Position numbers and translations under genes: made by a program
Assembly (NCBI RefSeq): GCF_019966495.1
Contig: NZ_JAIMIA010000024.1
Span: 1 to 59,052 of the forward strand
From: Tateyamaria pelophila
GTDB lineage: Bacteria > Pseudomonadota > Alphaproteobacteria > Rhodobacterales > Rhodobacteraceae
Reading direction: 5' to 3'
Length of the DNA stretch: 59,052 bases
Notes under the pieces: generated by a model
Told to the model about the DNA's origin: nothing
The model's input: only the letters and a program-made list of their open reading frames with translations
Database searches by the model: none
Part shown: positions 35,240 through 43,319 of the stretch, piece by piece
Numbering within the stretch: position 1 is the stretch's first letter
How the letters are laid out: every line of letters starts with the position of its first letter

Positions 35240-35322
35240 GGTCAAACATCATGCAATTCCGGTCAAACCAGTTCTTGACAGAAATGCACAGCATGGCAAT
35301 CGTGGCTTTACCAATTGGTCAA
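35240..35322. promoter_or_regulatory. RutR-like operator region before the amidohydrolase gene
   Basis: TTTACCAATTGGTCAA at 35307-35322 matches 13 of 14 fixed positions of the RutR consensus. Two half-sites GGTCAAAC at 35240-35247 and 35261-35268 lie exactly 21 bp apart, two helical turns. A candidate -35 TTGACA is at 35275-35280, placing the full palindrome just downstream of the promoter, where repression is expected. The region is shared with divergent rutR, so autoregulation is possible. Confidence 0.65.
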
Positions 35323-35365
35323 AAAGTGATCGATCAACATGAATGTATGGTCGAGAAGGAGTACT

Positions 35366-36616
35366 ATGGCAGCACCGGGTCAAAACCTGCGCATCAACGC
35401 GGACCGCCTGTGGGACAGTTTGATGGAAATGGCCAAGATTGGCCCCGGCGTGGCTGGTGGCAACAATCGGCAAACGCTGACCGATGAGGACGCCGAGGGT
35501 CGGGCGCTCTTTCAGAGTTGGTGCGAATCGGCGGGCTGCACAATGGGTCTGGATCAGATGGGCAATATGTTCGCGATGCGCGCAGGCACGGATCCCGAGG
35601 CTCTGCCAGTCTACGTCGGCAGCCATCTCGATACCCAGCCTACGGGTGGAAAATATGACGGTGTTTTGGGGGTGCTGGGCGGGCTGGAGATCATCCGAAC
35701 CTTGAACGATCTGGATGTCAAAACGAAACATCCGATCGTCGTCACGAATTTCACCAACGAAGAGGGCACGCGCTATGCGCCCGCCATGCTGTCTTCGGGC
35801 GTGTTTGCCGGCATCCATACACAGGACTGGGCCTATGACCGCGTCGATGCCGAAGGCAAGTCCTTTGGCGACGAATTGAGCAGGATCGGTTGGCGGGGTG
35901 AGGAAGTCGTGGGCGCGCGCAAGATGCATGCATTTTTTGAGTTGCATATCGAGCAAGGGCCGATCCTTGAAACTGAGGGAAATGACATTGGCGTGGTGAC
36001 CCACGGCCAGGGTCTGAGTTGGACGCAAGTGACGATCACGGGCAAAGACAGCCATACAGGCTCTACACCGATGCCCATGCGCAAGAATGCGGGTCTTGGT
36101 ATGGCCCGGGTTTTGGAAAAAGTAGACGAGATCGCCTGGTCTCATGCACCACACGCCGTGGGCGCTGCGGGCCATATCGATGTTTACCCGAACTCGCGCA
36201 ATGTGATCCCCGGAAAGGTCGTGTTTACGGTTGATTTCCGGTCGCCCAATCTGGACGTCATTCAGGACATGGAGGCCCGGTTGCAGGTCGAGGGGCAGAA
36301 GATCGCAGATGACATGGGGATGGAAATCGCGTTTGAGAAAGTGGGCGGATTTGACCCGGTTGCATTTGATGAAAGGTGCGTGGCTGCTGTTCGCGCGGCA
36401 GCGGAGCGTCTCGGTTATAGCCACCAGAATATCATATCGGGCGCTGGCCATGATGCGTGCTGGATCAATCAGGTTGCACCTACGGCAATGGTGATGTGTC
36501 CATGTGTTGATGGCCTGAGCCACAATGAAGCGGAAGAGATCAGCAAGGAATGGGCGATGGCGGGGGCGGATGTTTTGATGCACGCCGTCGTGGAGACGGC
36601 GGAGATCGTGTCGTGA
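35366..36616 (+). CDS. hyuC: N-carbamoyl-beta-alanine amidohydrolase (M20 family)
   Basis: A 416-residue zinc-dependent amidohydrolase that splits N-carbamoyl-beta-alanine (or the 2-methyl form) into beta-amino acid, CO2 and ammonia, the last step of reductive pyrimidine breakdown. Metal-ligand motifs are GSHLDTQPTGGKYDG, TNFTNEEGTRYAP and FELHIEQGP, with GAGHDA near the end. The ATG at 35366 has AAGGAGTA upstream; the ATG nine codons earlier lacks one. The neighbouring dihydropyrimidinase and dehydrogenase genes favour this activity over general N-carbamoyl amino acids. Confidence 0.92.
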   Translation: MAAPGQNLRINADRLWDSLMEMAKIGPGVAGGNNRQTLTDEDAEGRALFQSWCESAGCTMGLDQMGNMFAMRAGTDPEALPVYVGSHLDTQPTGGKYDGVLGVLGGLEIIRTLNDLDVKTKHPIVVTNFTNEEGTRYAPAMLSSGVFAGIHTQDWAYDRVDAEGKSFGDELSRIGWRGEEVVGARKMHAFFELHIEQGPILETEGNDIGVVTHGQGLSWTQVTITGKDSHTGSTPMPMRKNAGLGMARVLEKVDEIAWSHAPHAVGAAGHIDVYPNSRNVIPGKVVFTVDFRSPNLDVIQDMEARLQVEGQKIADDMGMEIAFEKVGGFDPVAFDERCVAAVRAAAERLGYSHQNIISGAGHDACWINQVAPTAMVMCPCVDGLSHNEAEEISKEWAMAGADVLMHAVVETAEIVS

Positions 36617-36682
36617 AGGGTGCGTTTTCCGACACGGAAAACGGCCGGAAACCGTGTCGGTTTCCGGTGTGGCGAGGTTGGC

Positions 36683-37003
36683 GTGCTGGAACCTGACCTG
36701 AATGCCGTCTACCGAATATCGGAGTTGATCGCTGAAGAGGTGAGTGCTGCGCCGTGCGAGAGTCGACGGGACCGAGCTGCATTGGATGCGTTTCGGGCAG
36801 CACTTGTTCCACCGCACGAAACGGTGGTGAATTTCAGCGGCGCTATACGCCAGCGTTGTTGGACCGTCACGCATACTGATGGAACATACCGCGTCGTTTT
36901 CTTACCGGTGGCAGGATATTTTTCGTTATGCGTCGAGAGTGAATTAGGACCCTTGGATATTGGTGTTCACGGGCCTGCGATGGGGTGTTTTGCATCGGTC
37001 TGA
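36683..37003 (+). CDS. Small protein of unknown function in the pyrimidine island
   Basis: A 106-residue frame with a GTG start (GAGG just upstream) lying between the amidohydrolase and dihydropyrimidinase genes. It has no signal peptide. The sequence contains VYRISELIAEEVSAA and a hydrophobic strand VVFLPVAGYFSLCV, and ends HGPAMGCFASV. I recognise no family. An alternative GTG at 36620 would give 127 residues. Its position and orientation suggest co-expression with the pathway, but it may also be a spurious frame. Confidence 0.5.
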   Translation: MLEPDLNAVYRISELIAEEVSAAPCESRRDRAALDAFRAALVPPHETVVNFSGAIRQRCWTVTHTDGTYRVVFLPVAGYFSLCVESELGPLDIGVHGPAMGCFASV

Positions 37004-37004
37004 C

Positions 37005-37047
37005 AAGGGGGGTCTCCCCCGACACTGCCTCCCCGGAAGTGTTATTG
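37005..37047 (+). repeat. Dispersed GC-rich intergenic element, copy D
   Basis: GGGGGGTCTCCCCC hairpin, then GACACTGCCTCCCCGG and AAGTGTTATTGG. The order hairpin, short spacer, CCTCCCCGG, purine-T tail parallels copy A at 20091. It fills most of the gap before the dihydropyrimidinase gene. Confidence 0.45.
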
Positions 37048-37081
37048 GCCAAGGTCGTTTGGTCGACGAAAGGAGTGAAAA

Positions 37082-38542
37082 ATGAGCAAGGTGATCAAAG
37101 GCGGGATGGTCTGCACAGCGGACCGCACGTGGAAAGCGGATGTGCTGGTGGAAGGTGAAGTCATCAAACAGATCGGCGAAGACCTGTCTGGCGATGAGTA
37201 TATCGACGCTGAAGGCGCTTATGTCATCCCCGGTGGCATCGATCCGCACACCCATCTGGAAATGCCATTCATGGGCACAACTGCTGCGGAAACATTTGAA
37301 TCCGGCACCTGGGCTGCTGCGGTTGGTGGCACCACCATGGTCGTGGATTTCTGCCTGCCGGGTGCCGATGGCAGCATCAAGAACGCCATCAACGAATGGC
37401 ACCGCAAATCGGCACCGCAAATCTGCTCGGATGTCGGCTATCACATGGCCATTACGGGCTGGAACGAGAACGTCTTCAACGAGATGAAGGATGCCGTCGA
37501 TATGGGCGTCAACTCGTTCAAGCATTTCATGGCCTACAAGGGCGCGCTCATGGTCGAGGATGACGAGATGTTCGCCTCGTTCCAGCGTTGCGCCGAACTG
37601 GGCGCGCTGCCTATGGTCCATGCCGAAAACGGTGATCTCGTGGCGGCCTTGCAGGAGAAGTACTTCAACCAGGGCATCACCGGCCCGGAAGGCCATGCCT
37701 ATTCCCGCCCGCCAGAGGTCGAGGGCGAGGCTGCCAACCGCGCCATCACCATCGCGGACGCGGCAGGCGTGCCGCTTTATATCGTGCACGTGTCGTGCGA
37801 ACAGGCCCATGAGGCGATTCGCCGTGCCCGCCAAAAGGGCATGCGGGTTTATGGTGAGCCGTTGATCCAGTTTCTGACGCTGGACGAGTCCGAATATTTC
37901 AACAAGGATTGGGACCATGCGGCCCGGCGCGTGATGTCGCCTCCGTTCCGCTCGAAAGAGCATCAGGACGGGCTTTGGGCTGGGTTGCAGGCGGGGTCTT
38001 TGCAGGTGGTTGCAACAGATCACTGCGCTTTTTCGACAGAGCAAAAGCGCCGGGGCAAGGATGATTTCCGTATCATTCCCAATGGCTCAAACGGGCTGGA
38101 GGAGCGCCTCGCAGTGCTCTGGACCCAAGGGGTCGAAACAGGTCGTCTGACGCCGAATGAATTTGTTGCGGCGACCTCCTCCAACGTGGCGAAAATTCTG
38201 AACATCTACCCCAAGAAGGGCGCGATTGTGGAAGGGGCGGATGCGGATATCGTCGTATGGGACCCCAAGATCACCAAGACGATATCGCCTGCGAACCACC
38301 ATTCGGTTCTGGATTACAATGTGTTCGAAGGTTTCGAGGTAACGGCACAGAGCCGCTACACCCTGTCGCGTGGCGAGGTTATCTGGGCATGGGGCCAAAA
38401 CTCGCAACCGGCGCCGGGTCGGGGCAAGTTCGTGCCGCGGCCGGCGTTCCCATCCGCATCCCAGGCGCTTTCGAAGTGGAAAGCCCTGACGGCTCCGAAA
38501 ATGATACAGCGTGACCCTCTGAATATTCCGGCGGGGATTTGA
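37082..38542 (+). CDS. hydA: Dihydropyrimidinase (D-hydantoinase)
   Basis: A 486-residue amidohydrolase that opens dihydrouracil or dihydrothymine to the N-carbamoyl acid. Metal ligands are seen as H56 and H58 (DPHTHLE), the carboxylated lysine K153 (MAYKGA), H180 (VHAENGD) and the later ATDHCAF aspartate region. Length fits cyclic-imidase type hydantoinases. AAAGGAGTG precedes the ATG. It is followed after 4 bp by the ABC importer genes, so enzymes and uptake form one unit. Confidence 0.95.
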   Translation: MSKVIKGGMVCTADRTWKADVLVEGEVIKQIGEDLSGDEYIDAEGAYVIPGGIDPHTHLEMPFMGTTAAETFESGTWAAAVGGTTMVVDFCLPGADGSIKNAINEWHRKSAPQICSDVGYHMAITGWNENVFNEMKDAVDMGVNSFKHFMAYKGALMVEDDEMFASFQRCAELGALPMVHAENGDLVAALQEKYFNQGITGPEGHAYSRPPEVEGEAANRAITIADAAGVPLYIVHVSCEQAHEAIRRARQKGMRVYGEPLIQFLTLDESEYFNKDWDHAARRVMSPPFRSKEHQDGLWAGLQAGSLQVVATDHCAFSTEQKRRGKDDFRIIPNGSNGLEERLAVLWTQGVETGRLTPNEFVAATSSNVAKILNIYPKKGAIVEGADADIVVWDPKITKTISPANHHSVLDYNVFEGFEVTAQSRYTLSRGEVIWAWGQNSQPAPGRGKFVPRPAFPSASQALSKWKALTAPKMIQRDPLNIPAGI

Positions 38543-38546
38543 GGAC

Positions 38547-39374
38547 GTGCCAAACGGCGAACTTCCGATGCCAGGCTTATCCTCAGCCCATGCAAGTGGT
38601 GCGCCGGTCATTTCGGCGCATCATCTCGACCTGACCTTTCAAACAAATGATGGGCCGGTGCATGCGTTGAAGGATGTTTCGCTGGATATCGAAAAAGGTG
38701 ATTTCGTCAGCTTTATTGGTCCGTCCGGCTGTGGCAAGACGACGTTCCTGCGCTGCATGGCGGATCTGGAGCAACCGACGGGCGGGACAATCACCGTAAA
38801 CGGAACCACGGCCGAGAACGCCCGCAAGGCGCGCGCTTACGGGTATGTTTTTCAGGCGGCCGGGCTTTACCCGTGGCGCACGATCGGTGGAAACATCAAG
38901 CTGCCGCTTGAAATCATGGGATACAGCAAGCCCGAACAGACAGAACGCATGCAGCGTGTTCTTGATCTGGTTGAGTTGTCGGGATTCGAGAACAAATTCC
39001 CATGGCAATTGTCCGGCGGGATGCAACAGCGCGCCTCGATCGCCCGGGCGCTTGCCTTTGATGCAGATATCCTGCTGATGGATGAGCCGTTCGGTGCCTT
39101 GGACGAGATCGTGCGGGATCACCTGAACGAGCAATTGCTCAAGCTTTGGGCGCGGACGGAAAAGACTATTGCTTTTGTCACACATTCCATCCCCGAGGCT
39201 GTCTATCTGTCCACGAAGATCGTGGTGATGTCGCCGCGTCCCGGGCGCATCACCGATGTGATCGAGAGCCCGCTGCCCAAGGAGCGGCCCTTGGATATTC
39301 GGGAAACCCCGGAGTTCCTCGAGGTGGCCCACCGGGTCCGCGAGGGATTGCGGGCGGGGCACCAAGATGACTGA
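38547..39374 (+). CDS. ABC importer ATPase (nitrate/taurine/THI5 type)
   Basis: A 275-residue ATPase of the SsuB/TauB/ThiZ group. Walker A is GPSGCGKTT, the Q-loop FQAAGLYPWRT, the signature LSGGMQQRASIARAL and Walker B ILLMDEPFGALDE. It starts at GTG with GAGG six bases upstream, 4 bp after hydA. The two following permeases and the THI5-like binding protein complete the importer. A pyrimidine base or dihydro-derivative is the likely cargo from context. Confidence 0.93.
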   Translation: MPNGELPMPGLSSAHASGAPVISAHHLDLTFQTNDGPVHALKDVSLDIEKGDFVSFIGPSGCGKTTFLRCMADLEQPTGGTITVNGTTAENARKARAYGYVFQAAGLYPWRTIGGNIKLPLEIMGYSKPEQTERMQRVLDLVELSGFENKFPWQLSGGMQQRASIARALAFDADILLMDEPFGALDEIVRDHLNEQLLKLWARTEKTIAFVTHSIPEAVYLSTKIVVMSPRPGRITDVIESPLPKERPLDIRETPEFLEVAHRVREGLRAGHQDD

Positions 39375-39376
39375 GC

Positions 39377-39410
39377 GGCCCTCCGGGGGGAGTTTTTCTG
39401 GCAAGATGAA
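39377..39410 (+). repeat. Dispersed GC-rich intergenic element, copy C
   Basis: GGCCCTCCGGGGGGAGTTTT then TCTGGCAAGATGAA, lying between the ATPase gene and the first permease gene. It closely matches copy B at 24716 and occurs inside an operon rather than at its end. Confidence 0.5.
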
Positions 39411-39428
39411 GCATCGCGGGCAGATGCG

Positions 39429-40289
39429 ATGAAGAGTTTTGTGCCCGTCTGTACCGTCGTGCTTTTTATCTTCGGATTTTGGTATCTGGCTGCGATCTGG
39501 CTGAATGCGCCGTGGGCCTACGACAAGGCGACGCGCGCGGGTGTTGAACTGACGACCTCCGAGCTGGTCGCGGATACCTGGTCACAGGAAAAGCCCAAGC
39601 TTCCGGCACCGCATCAGGTCGCTGTCGAGATCTGGAACACCACTGTCGAAAAGAACATCACGTCAAAGCGCTCCTTGATTTATCACTCATGGATTACGTT
39701 GAGCGCGACTTTGTTGGGCTTTGTTCTGGGAACAGGGCTAGGCATTCTTTTGGCGGTTGGCATCGTCTATAATCGGGTTATGGATCGTTCGGTGATGCCA
39801 TGGGTAATCACCAGCCAGACCATTCCGATCCTCGCGCTTGCACCGATGATCATCGTTGTTCTGAATGCGGTCGGGATATCGGGGTTGCTGCCCAAGGCGA
39901 TGATATCAATGTATCTTTCGTTTTTTCCGGTCGTCGTCGGCATGGTCAAAGGGTTGCGCAGCCCTGAAGTCATGCAACTTGATCAGATGCGAACTTGGAA
40001 CGCCAGCGCTTCCCAGACTTTCTGGCGGCTCAGGCTGCCTGCATCGATGCCGTTCCTCTTCGCCTCCTTGAAGGTGGGTGTTGCGGCCAGTCTGGTCGGT
40101 GCCATCGTGGGCGAGTTGCCGACCGGAGCCGTGGCAGGGCTGGGTGCCCGTTTGCTGGCAGGCAGCTATTATGGGCAGACGATCCAGATCTGGTCCGCCT
40201 TGATCATGGCGGCTGCGTTGGCGGCGTTGTTGGTGTCACTGGTCGGGATCGTACAGCGGGTCACTCTCAAGCGGATGGGGATGGTCTGA
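39429..40289 (+). CDS. ABC importer permease 1
   Basis: A 286-residue inner-membrane permease of the BPD_transp_1 type. After an N-terminal helix and a periplasmic insert, the core carries about five helices. The EAA-like coupling loop is near WNASASQTFWRLRLPASMPF, which contacts the ATPase. It is longer at the N-terminus than the usual SsuC/TauC permease because of the inserted segment at about residues 35-75. Its TGA overlaps the ATG of the second permease. Confidence 0.9.
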   Translation: MKSFVPVCTVVLFIFGFWYLAAIWLNAPWAYDKATRAGVELTTSELVADTWSQEKPKLPAPHQVAVEIWNTTVEKNITSKRSLIYHSWITLSATLLGFVLGTGLGILLAVGIVYNRVMDRSVMPWVITSQTIPILALAPMIIVVLNAVGISGLLPKAMISMYLSFFPVVVGMVKGLRSPEVMQLDQMRTWNASASQTFWRLRLPASMPFLFASLKVGVAASLVGAIVGELPTGAVAGLGARLLAGSYYGQTIQIWSALIMAAALAALLVSLVGIVQRVTLKRMGMV

Positions 40290-41134
40290 TGGGCTGGATC
40301 GTCTTTGCCATGGTTGCCTGGATCATCGGCTGGGGCCTGAACATCTGGCTGTCGCGCCAACCGCCGACGGGCCCGGTGCGCCTTGCGATGCCGATCATCT
40401 TTGGCTTGACCCTGATTGCGATATGGGAGGGCGTTGTGCGCGGTTTCGACGTCTCTTCCGTACTGTTGCCCGCGCCGTCGGCAATCGGCGTCAGATTTGC
40501 AGCCTCGGGGGCCATCCTGTGGGAAGATTTCGTCCAGACTGTGATCAAGGGTGCGCTGACCGGGTACGTCATTGGCTGTGGCAGCGCTTTTTTGACGGCT
40601 TTGGTCATCGATCGCTTTCCGTTCTTTCGGCGCGGATTGCTGCCGGTCGGAAATTTCGTGGCAGCGTTGCCCGTGGTGGGCATGGCGCCCATTCTGGTCA
40701 TGTGGTTCGGGTTTGACTGGCAATCCAAGGCGGCTGTCGTCGTCATTATGGTATTTTTCCCAATGCTGGTAAACACGGTACAAGGGTTGCAGGCGTCGAA
40801 TGCGATGCAGCGCGACCTGATGCAAACCTACGCTGCGACACCGCAGCAGACGCTGCTGAAACTGCGTTTGCCCATGGCGATGCCGTTTGTGTTCAACGGC
40901 CTCAAGATTGCGACGACGCTTGCATTGATCGGTGCGATCGTTGCTGAATTTTTCGGCTCACCCATTCGCGGAATGGGCTTTCGTATCTCGACCTCCGTGG
41001 GGCAGCTTGCGCTTGACCTTGTCTGGGCGGAGATTGTTGTCGCAGCGCTCGTGGGATCCGCCGCTTATGGCGCCGTTGCCCTGATTGAACGCGCCGTGAC
41101 GTTCTGGCATCCATCACAACGGGCTCGCACGTAA
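40289..41134 (+). CDS. ABC importer permease 2
   Basis: A 281-residue permease homologous to the preceding one. It has about six membrane helices and the coupling loop TYAATPQQTLLKLRLPMAMPF. The ATG at 40289 overlaps the upstream stop (ATGA); longer in-frame starts inside permease 1 are rejected. Two different permeases imply a heterodimeric channel. Confidence 0.91.
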   Translation: MGWIVFAMVAWIIGWGLNIWLSRQPPTGPVRLAMPIIFGLTLIAIWEGVVRGFDVSSVLLPAPSAIGVRFAASGAILWEDFVQTVIKGALTGYVIGCGSAFLTALVIDRFPFFRRGLLPVGNFVAALPVVGMAPILVMWFGFDWQSKAAVVVIMVFFPMLVNTVQGLQASNAMQRDLMQTYAATPQQTLLKLRLPMAMPFVFNGLKIATTLALIGAIVAEFFGSPIRGMGFRISTSVGQLALDLVWAEIVVAALVGSAAYGAVALIERAVTFWHPSQRART

Positions 41135-41183
41135 AATGACGTCCGAAGAAAAACCAAGAAGAAAAGCAACAAGGAGTACACAA

Positions 41184-42164
41184 ATGAAAACGATAGCAAC
41201 CTTTGCCACCAGCATGGCCTTTGGCCTTGCAGGCGTTGCAGCCCAAGCGGCCGATGATATCACGTTGCAGCTCAAGTGGGTCACGCAAGCCCAGTTTGCG
41301 GGCTACTACGTGGCGCTCGACAAGGGATTTTACGCCGAAGAAGACCTGGAGGTTACCATCAAACCCGGTGGACCGGATATTGCGCCAGTGCAGGTGCTGA
41401 TGGGCGGCGGCGCTGACGTCATGGTAGACTGGGTGCCTTCCGCATTGGCAGCACGTGAAAAGGGTGCGCCGATCGTGAATATTGCACAACCGTTTGCATC
41501 GTCGGGCCTCATGCTGACCTGCCTCAAGGAGCACGGGATCAACAGCCCGGCCGATTTCCCGGGTCATACACTTGGCACGTGGTTCTTTGGCAATGAAATC
41601 CCACTGTTTTCCTGGATGGGCAAGCTTGGGATTGCAACGGATGGATCAGAGGGTGGTGTGACCATTCAAAAGATCAATTTCAACGTCGATCCGTTGCTCC
41701 AAAAGCAGGTCGAATGCGCGACAACCATGACGTATAATGAGTATTGGCAGGTGATTGATGCGGGTCTGACCCCGGACGATCTTGTCATTTTCAAATACGA
41801 GGATGAGGGGATTTCGACGCTTGAGGACGGGCTCTACACAACCGAAGAAAACCTTGCCGATCCGGCGATGGAAGACAAGCTCGTTCGGTTTGTTCGCGCC
41901 TCGATGAAGGGTTGGAAATATGCTGAAGCCAACCCGGACGAGGCTGCAGACATCGTGCTTGAAAATGATCTTTCTGGCGCACAGACCGAAAAACACCAGA
42001 AACGCATGATGGGTGAAATTGCCAAGCTGACCGCTGGGTCGGATGGGACATTGGATGTATCGGCGTTTGACAGGTCGGCAGAAATCACAATGGAAGGCGG
42101 TATGATCTCTGTGGCACCCGAAGGGGCATGGACACATGCGATCACGGATAAGGCGCTGCAATAA
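41184..42164 (+). CDS. ABC importer binding protein, NMT1/THI5-like
   Basis: A 326-residue periplasmic binding protein. The signal peptide is MKTIATFATSMAFGLAGVAAQA. The mature start LQLKWVTQAQFAGYYVALDK is typical of NMT1/THI5-like proteins, which bind pyrimidines such as hydroxymethylpyrimidine or related aromatics. A conserved GWKYAEANPDEA segment is near the C-terminus. The ATG at 41184 has AAGGAGTA upstream. Genes beside it break down uracil and thymine, so a pyrimidine ligand is a reasonable inference. A terminator follows. Confidence 0.9.
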   Translation: MKTIATFATSMAFGLAGVAAQAADDITLQLKWVTQAQFAGYYVALDKGFYAEEDLEVTIKPGGPDIAPVQVLMGGGADVMVDWVPSALAAREKGAPIVNIAQPFASSGLMLTCLKEHGINSPADFPGHTLGTWFFGNEIPLFSWMGKLGIATDGSEGGVTIQKINFNVDPLLQKQVECATTMTYNEYWQVIDAGLTPDDLVIFKYEDEGISTLEDGLYTTEENLADPAMEDKLVRFVRASMKGWKYAEANPDEAADIVLENDLSGAQTEKHQKRMMGEIAKLTAGSDGTLDVSAFDRSAEITMEGGMISVAPEGAWTHAITDKALQ

Positions 42165-42184
42165 GCGTATTTTGGCCTCTCGGG

Positions 42185-42220
42185 AAAAGGCTGGCCGCAG
42201 GGCTGGCCTTTTTCATTTTT
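42185..42220 (+). terminator. Terminator of the pyrimidine uptake operon
   Basis: AAAGGC pairs with GCCTTT around an inner GGCC-type stem, followed by TTTTTCATTTTTTTT. It begins 21 bp after the binding-protein stop. A long T tract makes this a convincing rho-independent terminator. Confidence 0.85.
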
Positions 42221-42280
42221 TTTCTAGACATTTAAATGGCTCGCCCCATTTCGTAACTTCTCGACGGGAGTAAGACAAGA

Positions 42281-42544
42281 ATGACCAACATGGAAAACCT
42301 GCAGCCGCATTTGGATGAACAAACGCGCCAAGATCAGATTTACAATGATGCGATGCTATCCCTTCAAGCAGCCAAGCGTGATGACGAACGGAATGGCTAT
42401 GCCGTGATGTCGGCCGCGATGGGCTATGGCGAGGGATCTATGGGCAACGGCATCTTTGCCAAGATCACCCACGGCGCACAGCTGTTTTGCATCGCCTTTG
42501 CGTGCGCTGCGCCCCCGTTTCTTGTCTGGTACGTGCTGCTCTGA
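42281..42544 (+). CDS. Small membrane protein of unknown function
   Basis: An 87-residue protein with a charged N-terminal half (MENLQPHLDEQTRQDQIYND) and one hydrophobic C-terminal helix (LFCIAFACAAPPFLVWYVLL). It probably sits in the inner membrane with the N-terminus in the cytoplasm. GGGAG lies 13 bases before the ATG. It stands after a terminator and its stop abuts the stop of the convergent L,D-transpeptidase gene. No family recognised. Confidence 0.68.
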   Translation: MTNMENLQPHLDEQTRQDQIYNDAMLSLQAAKRDDERNGYAVMSAAMGYGEGSMGNGIFAKITHGAQLFCIAFACAAPPFLVWYVLL

Positions 42545-43099
42545 TCACAAGACGGTAACGACGGTGCCGATTGGTACGCGCTGATACAGATCAGCGACGT
42601 GTTCGTTCAACATTCGGATACATCCGTTTGAGACGGATGTACCGATCGTATTCGGCTGTGTTGTGCCATGTATCCGGAAATAGGTATCAACGCCATTCTG
42701 GAACAGATAGAGCGCCCTTGCGCCAAGCGGATTGTTCGGCCCGCCGGGCATGATGTCCTGATTTCCTGCAAATTGGCCATATAATTCCGGACTCCGCTCG
42801 ATCATTTCATCGGTCGGGCGCCAGGTGGGCCATTCTTTCTTGACATCAATTGTCGCGCGGCCGGTGAATTCAAGGCCCGCACGTCCAACCCCGACGCCAT
42901 AGCGGATCGCTTTGCGTTCTTCCGTCACCCAATAGAGATAATAGCTGCGCGGCAGCACGAGGATTTGTCCGGGCGCAAAATCCTTTTTGATGCGGACTTC
43001 CTGTGGGGTTGGGTCGAACGCAAGTTCGGCCTGCGTCGGCATTGTGGTTGCGGTCAGAGTGGCGGCGGCGCTCAGGCCAATAAAACGTCGACGATCCAT
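42545..43099 (-). CDS. L,D-transpeptidase (YkuD domain)
   Basis: A 184-residue exported enzyme that forms 3-3 peptidoglycan links or anchors proteins to the wall. The N-terminal MDRRRFIGLSAAATLTAT has an RRRF motif before a hydrophobic run, suggesting Tat export. The catalytic motif is HGTTQPNTIGTSVSNGCIRM, with H144 and nucleophile C160. It is a single-domain version without LysM. The promoter should be in the 220-bp gap to ettA. Confidence 0.93.
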   Translation of the reverse strand: MDRRRFIGLSAAATLTATTMPTQAELAFDPTPQEVRIKKDFAPGQILVLPRSYYLYWVTEERKAIRYGVGVGRAGLEFTGRATIDVKKEWPTWRPTDEMIERSPELYGQFAGNQDIMPGGPNNPLGARALYLFQNGVDTYFRIHGTTQPNTIGTSVSNGCIRMLNEHVADLYQRVPIGTVVTVL

Positions 43100-43248
43100 A
43101 CATGAGGCTCCTTACTTTTACAGAACAAGAATGCCCGAATGGCGTTATGGGTCAAGAGGGAGGCGGTGATTGAAACGGCCGCCCTTTGAACAGCGCGCTT
43201 CAAAAGGATCTATGTGTTCAACCAGCAGGGGCAGGCTTCGCGCTTGGC

Positions 43249-43283
43249 GAGTATGCGGGCCATCTGTGCCAGCTCGCATACTC
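43249..43283. repeat. Inverted repeat between ettA and the L,D-transpeptidase gene
   Basis: GAGTATGCG at 43249-43257 pairs with CGCATACTC at 43275-43283 around a 17-base loop, 37 bp past the ettA stop. No T run follows on the minus strand, so it may stabilise the transcript end or act as a binding site rather than terminate. Confidence 0.45.
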
Positions 43284-43319
43284 ATCTCCTGCCTGATCGG
43301 GCCTTGGAAGCGGCCAGTG

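Noticed and set aside
35249-36874. 541-codon open frame on the minus strand
   Set aside because: Antisense to the amidohydrolase gene and its promoter region; no domain visible.
39995-40288. Upstream extension of the second permease
   Set aside because: It overlaps permease 1 in another frame; the ATGA junction at 40289 is the natural start.
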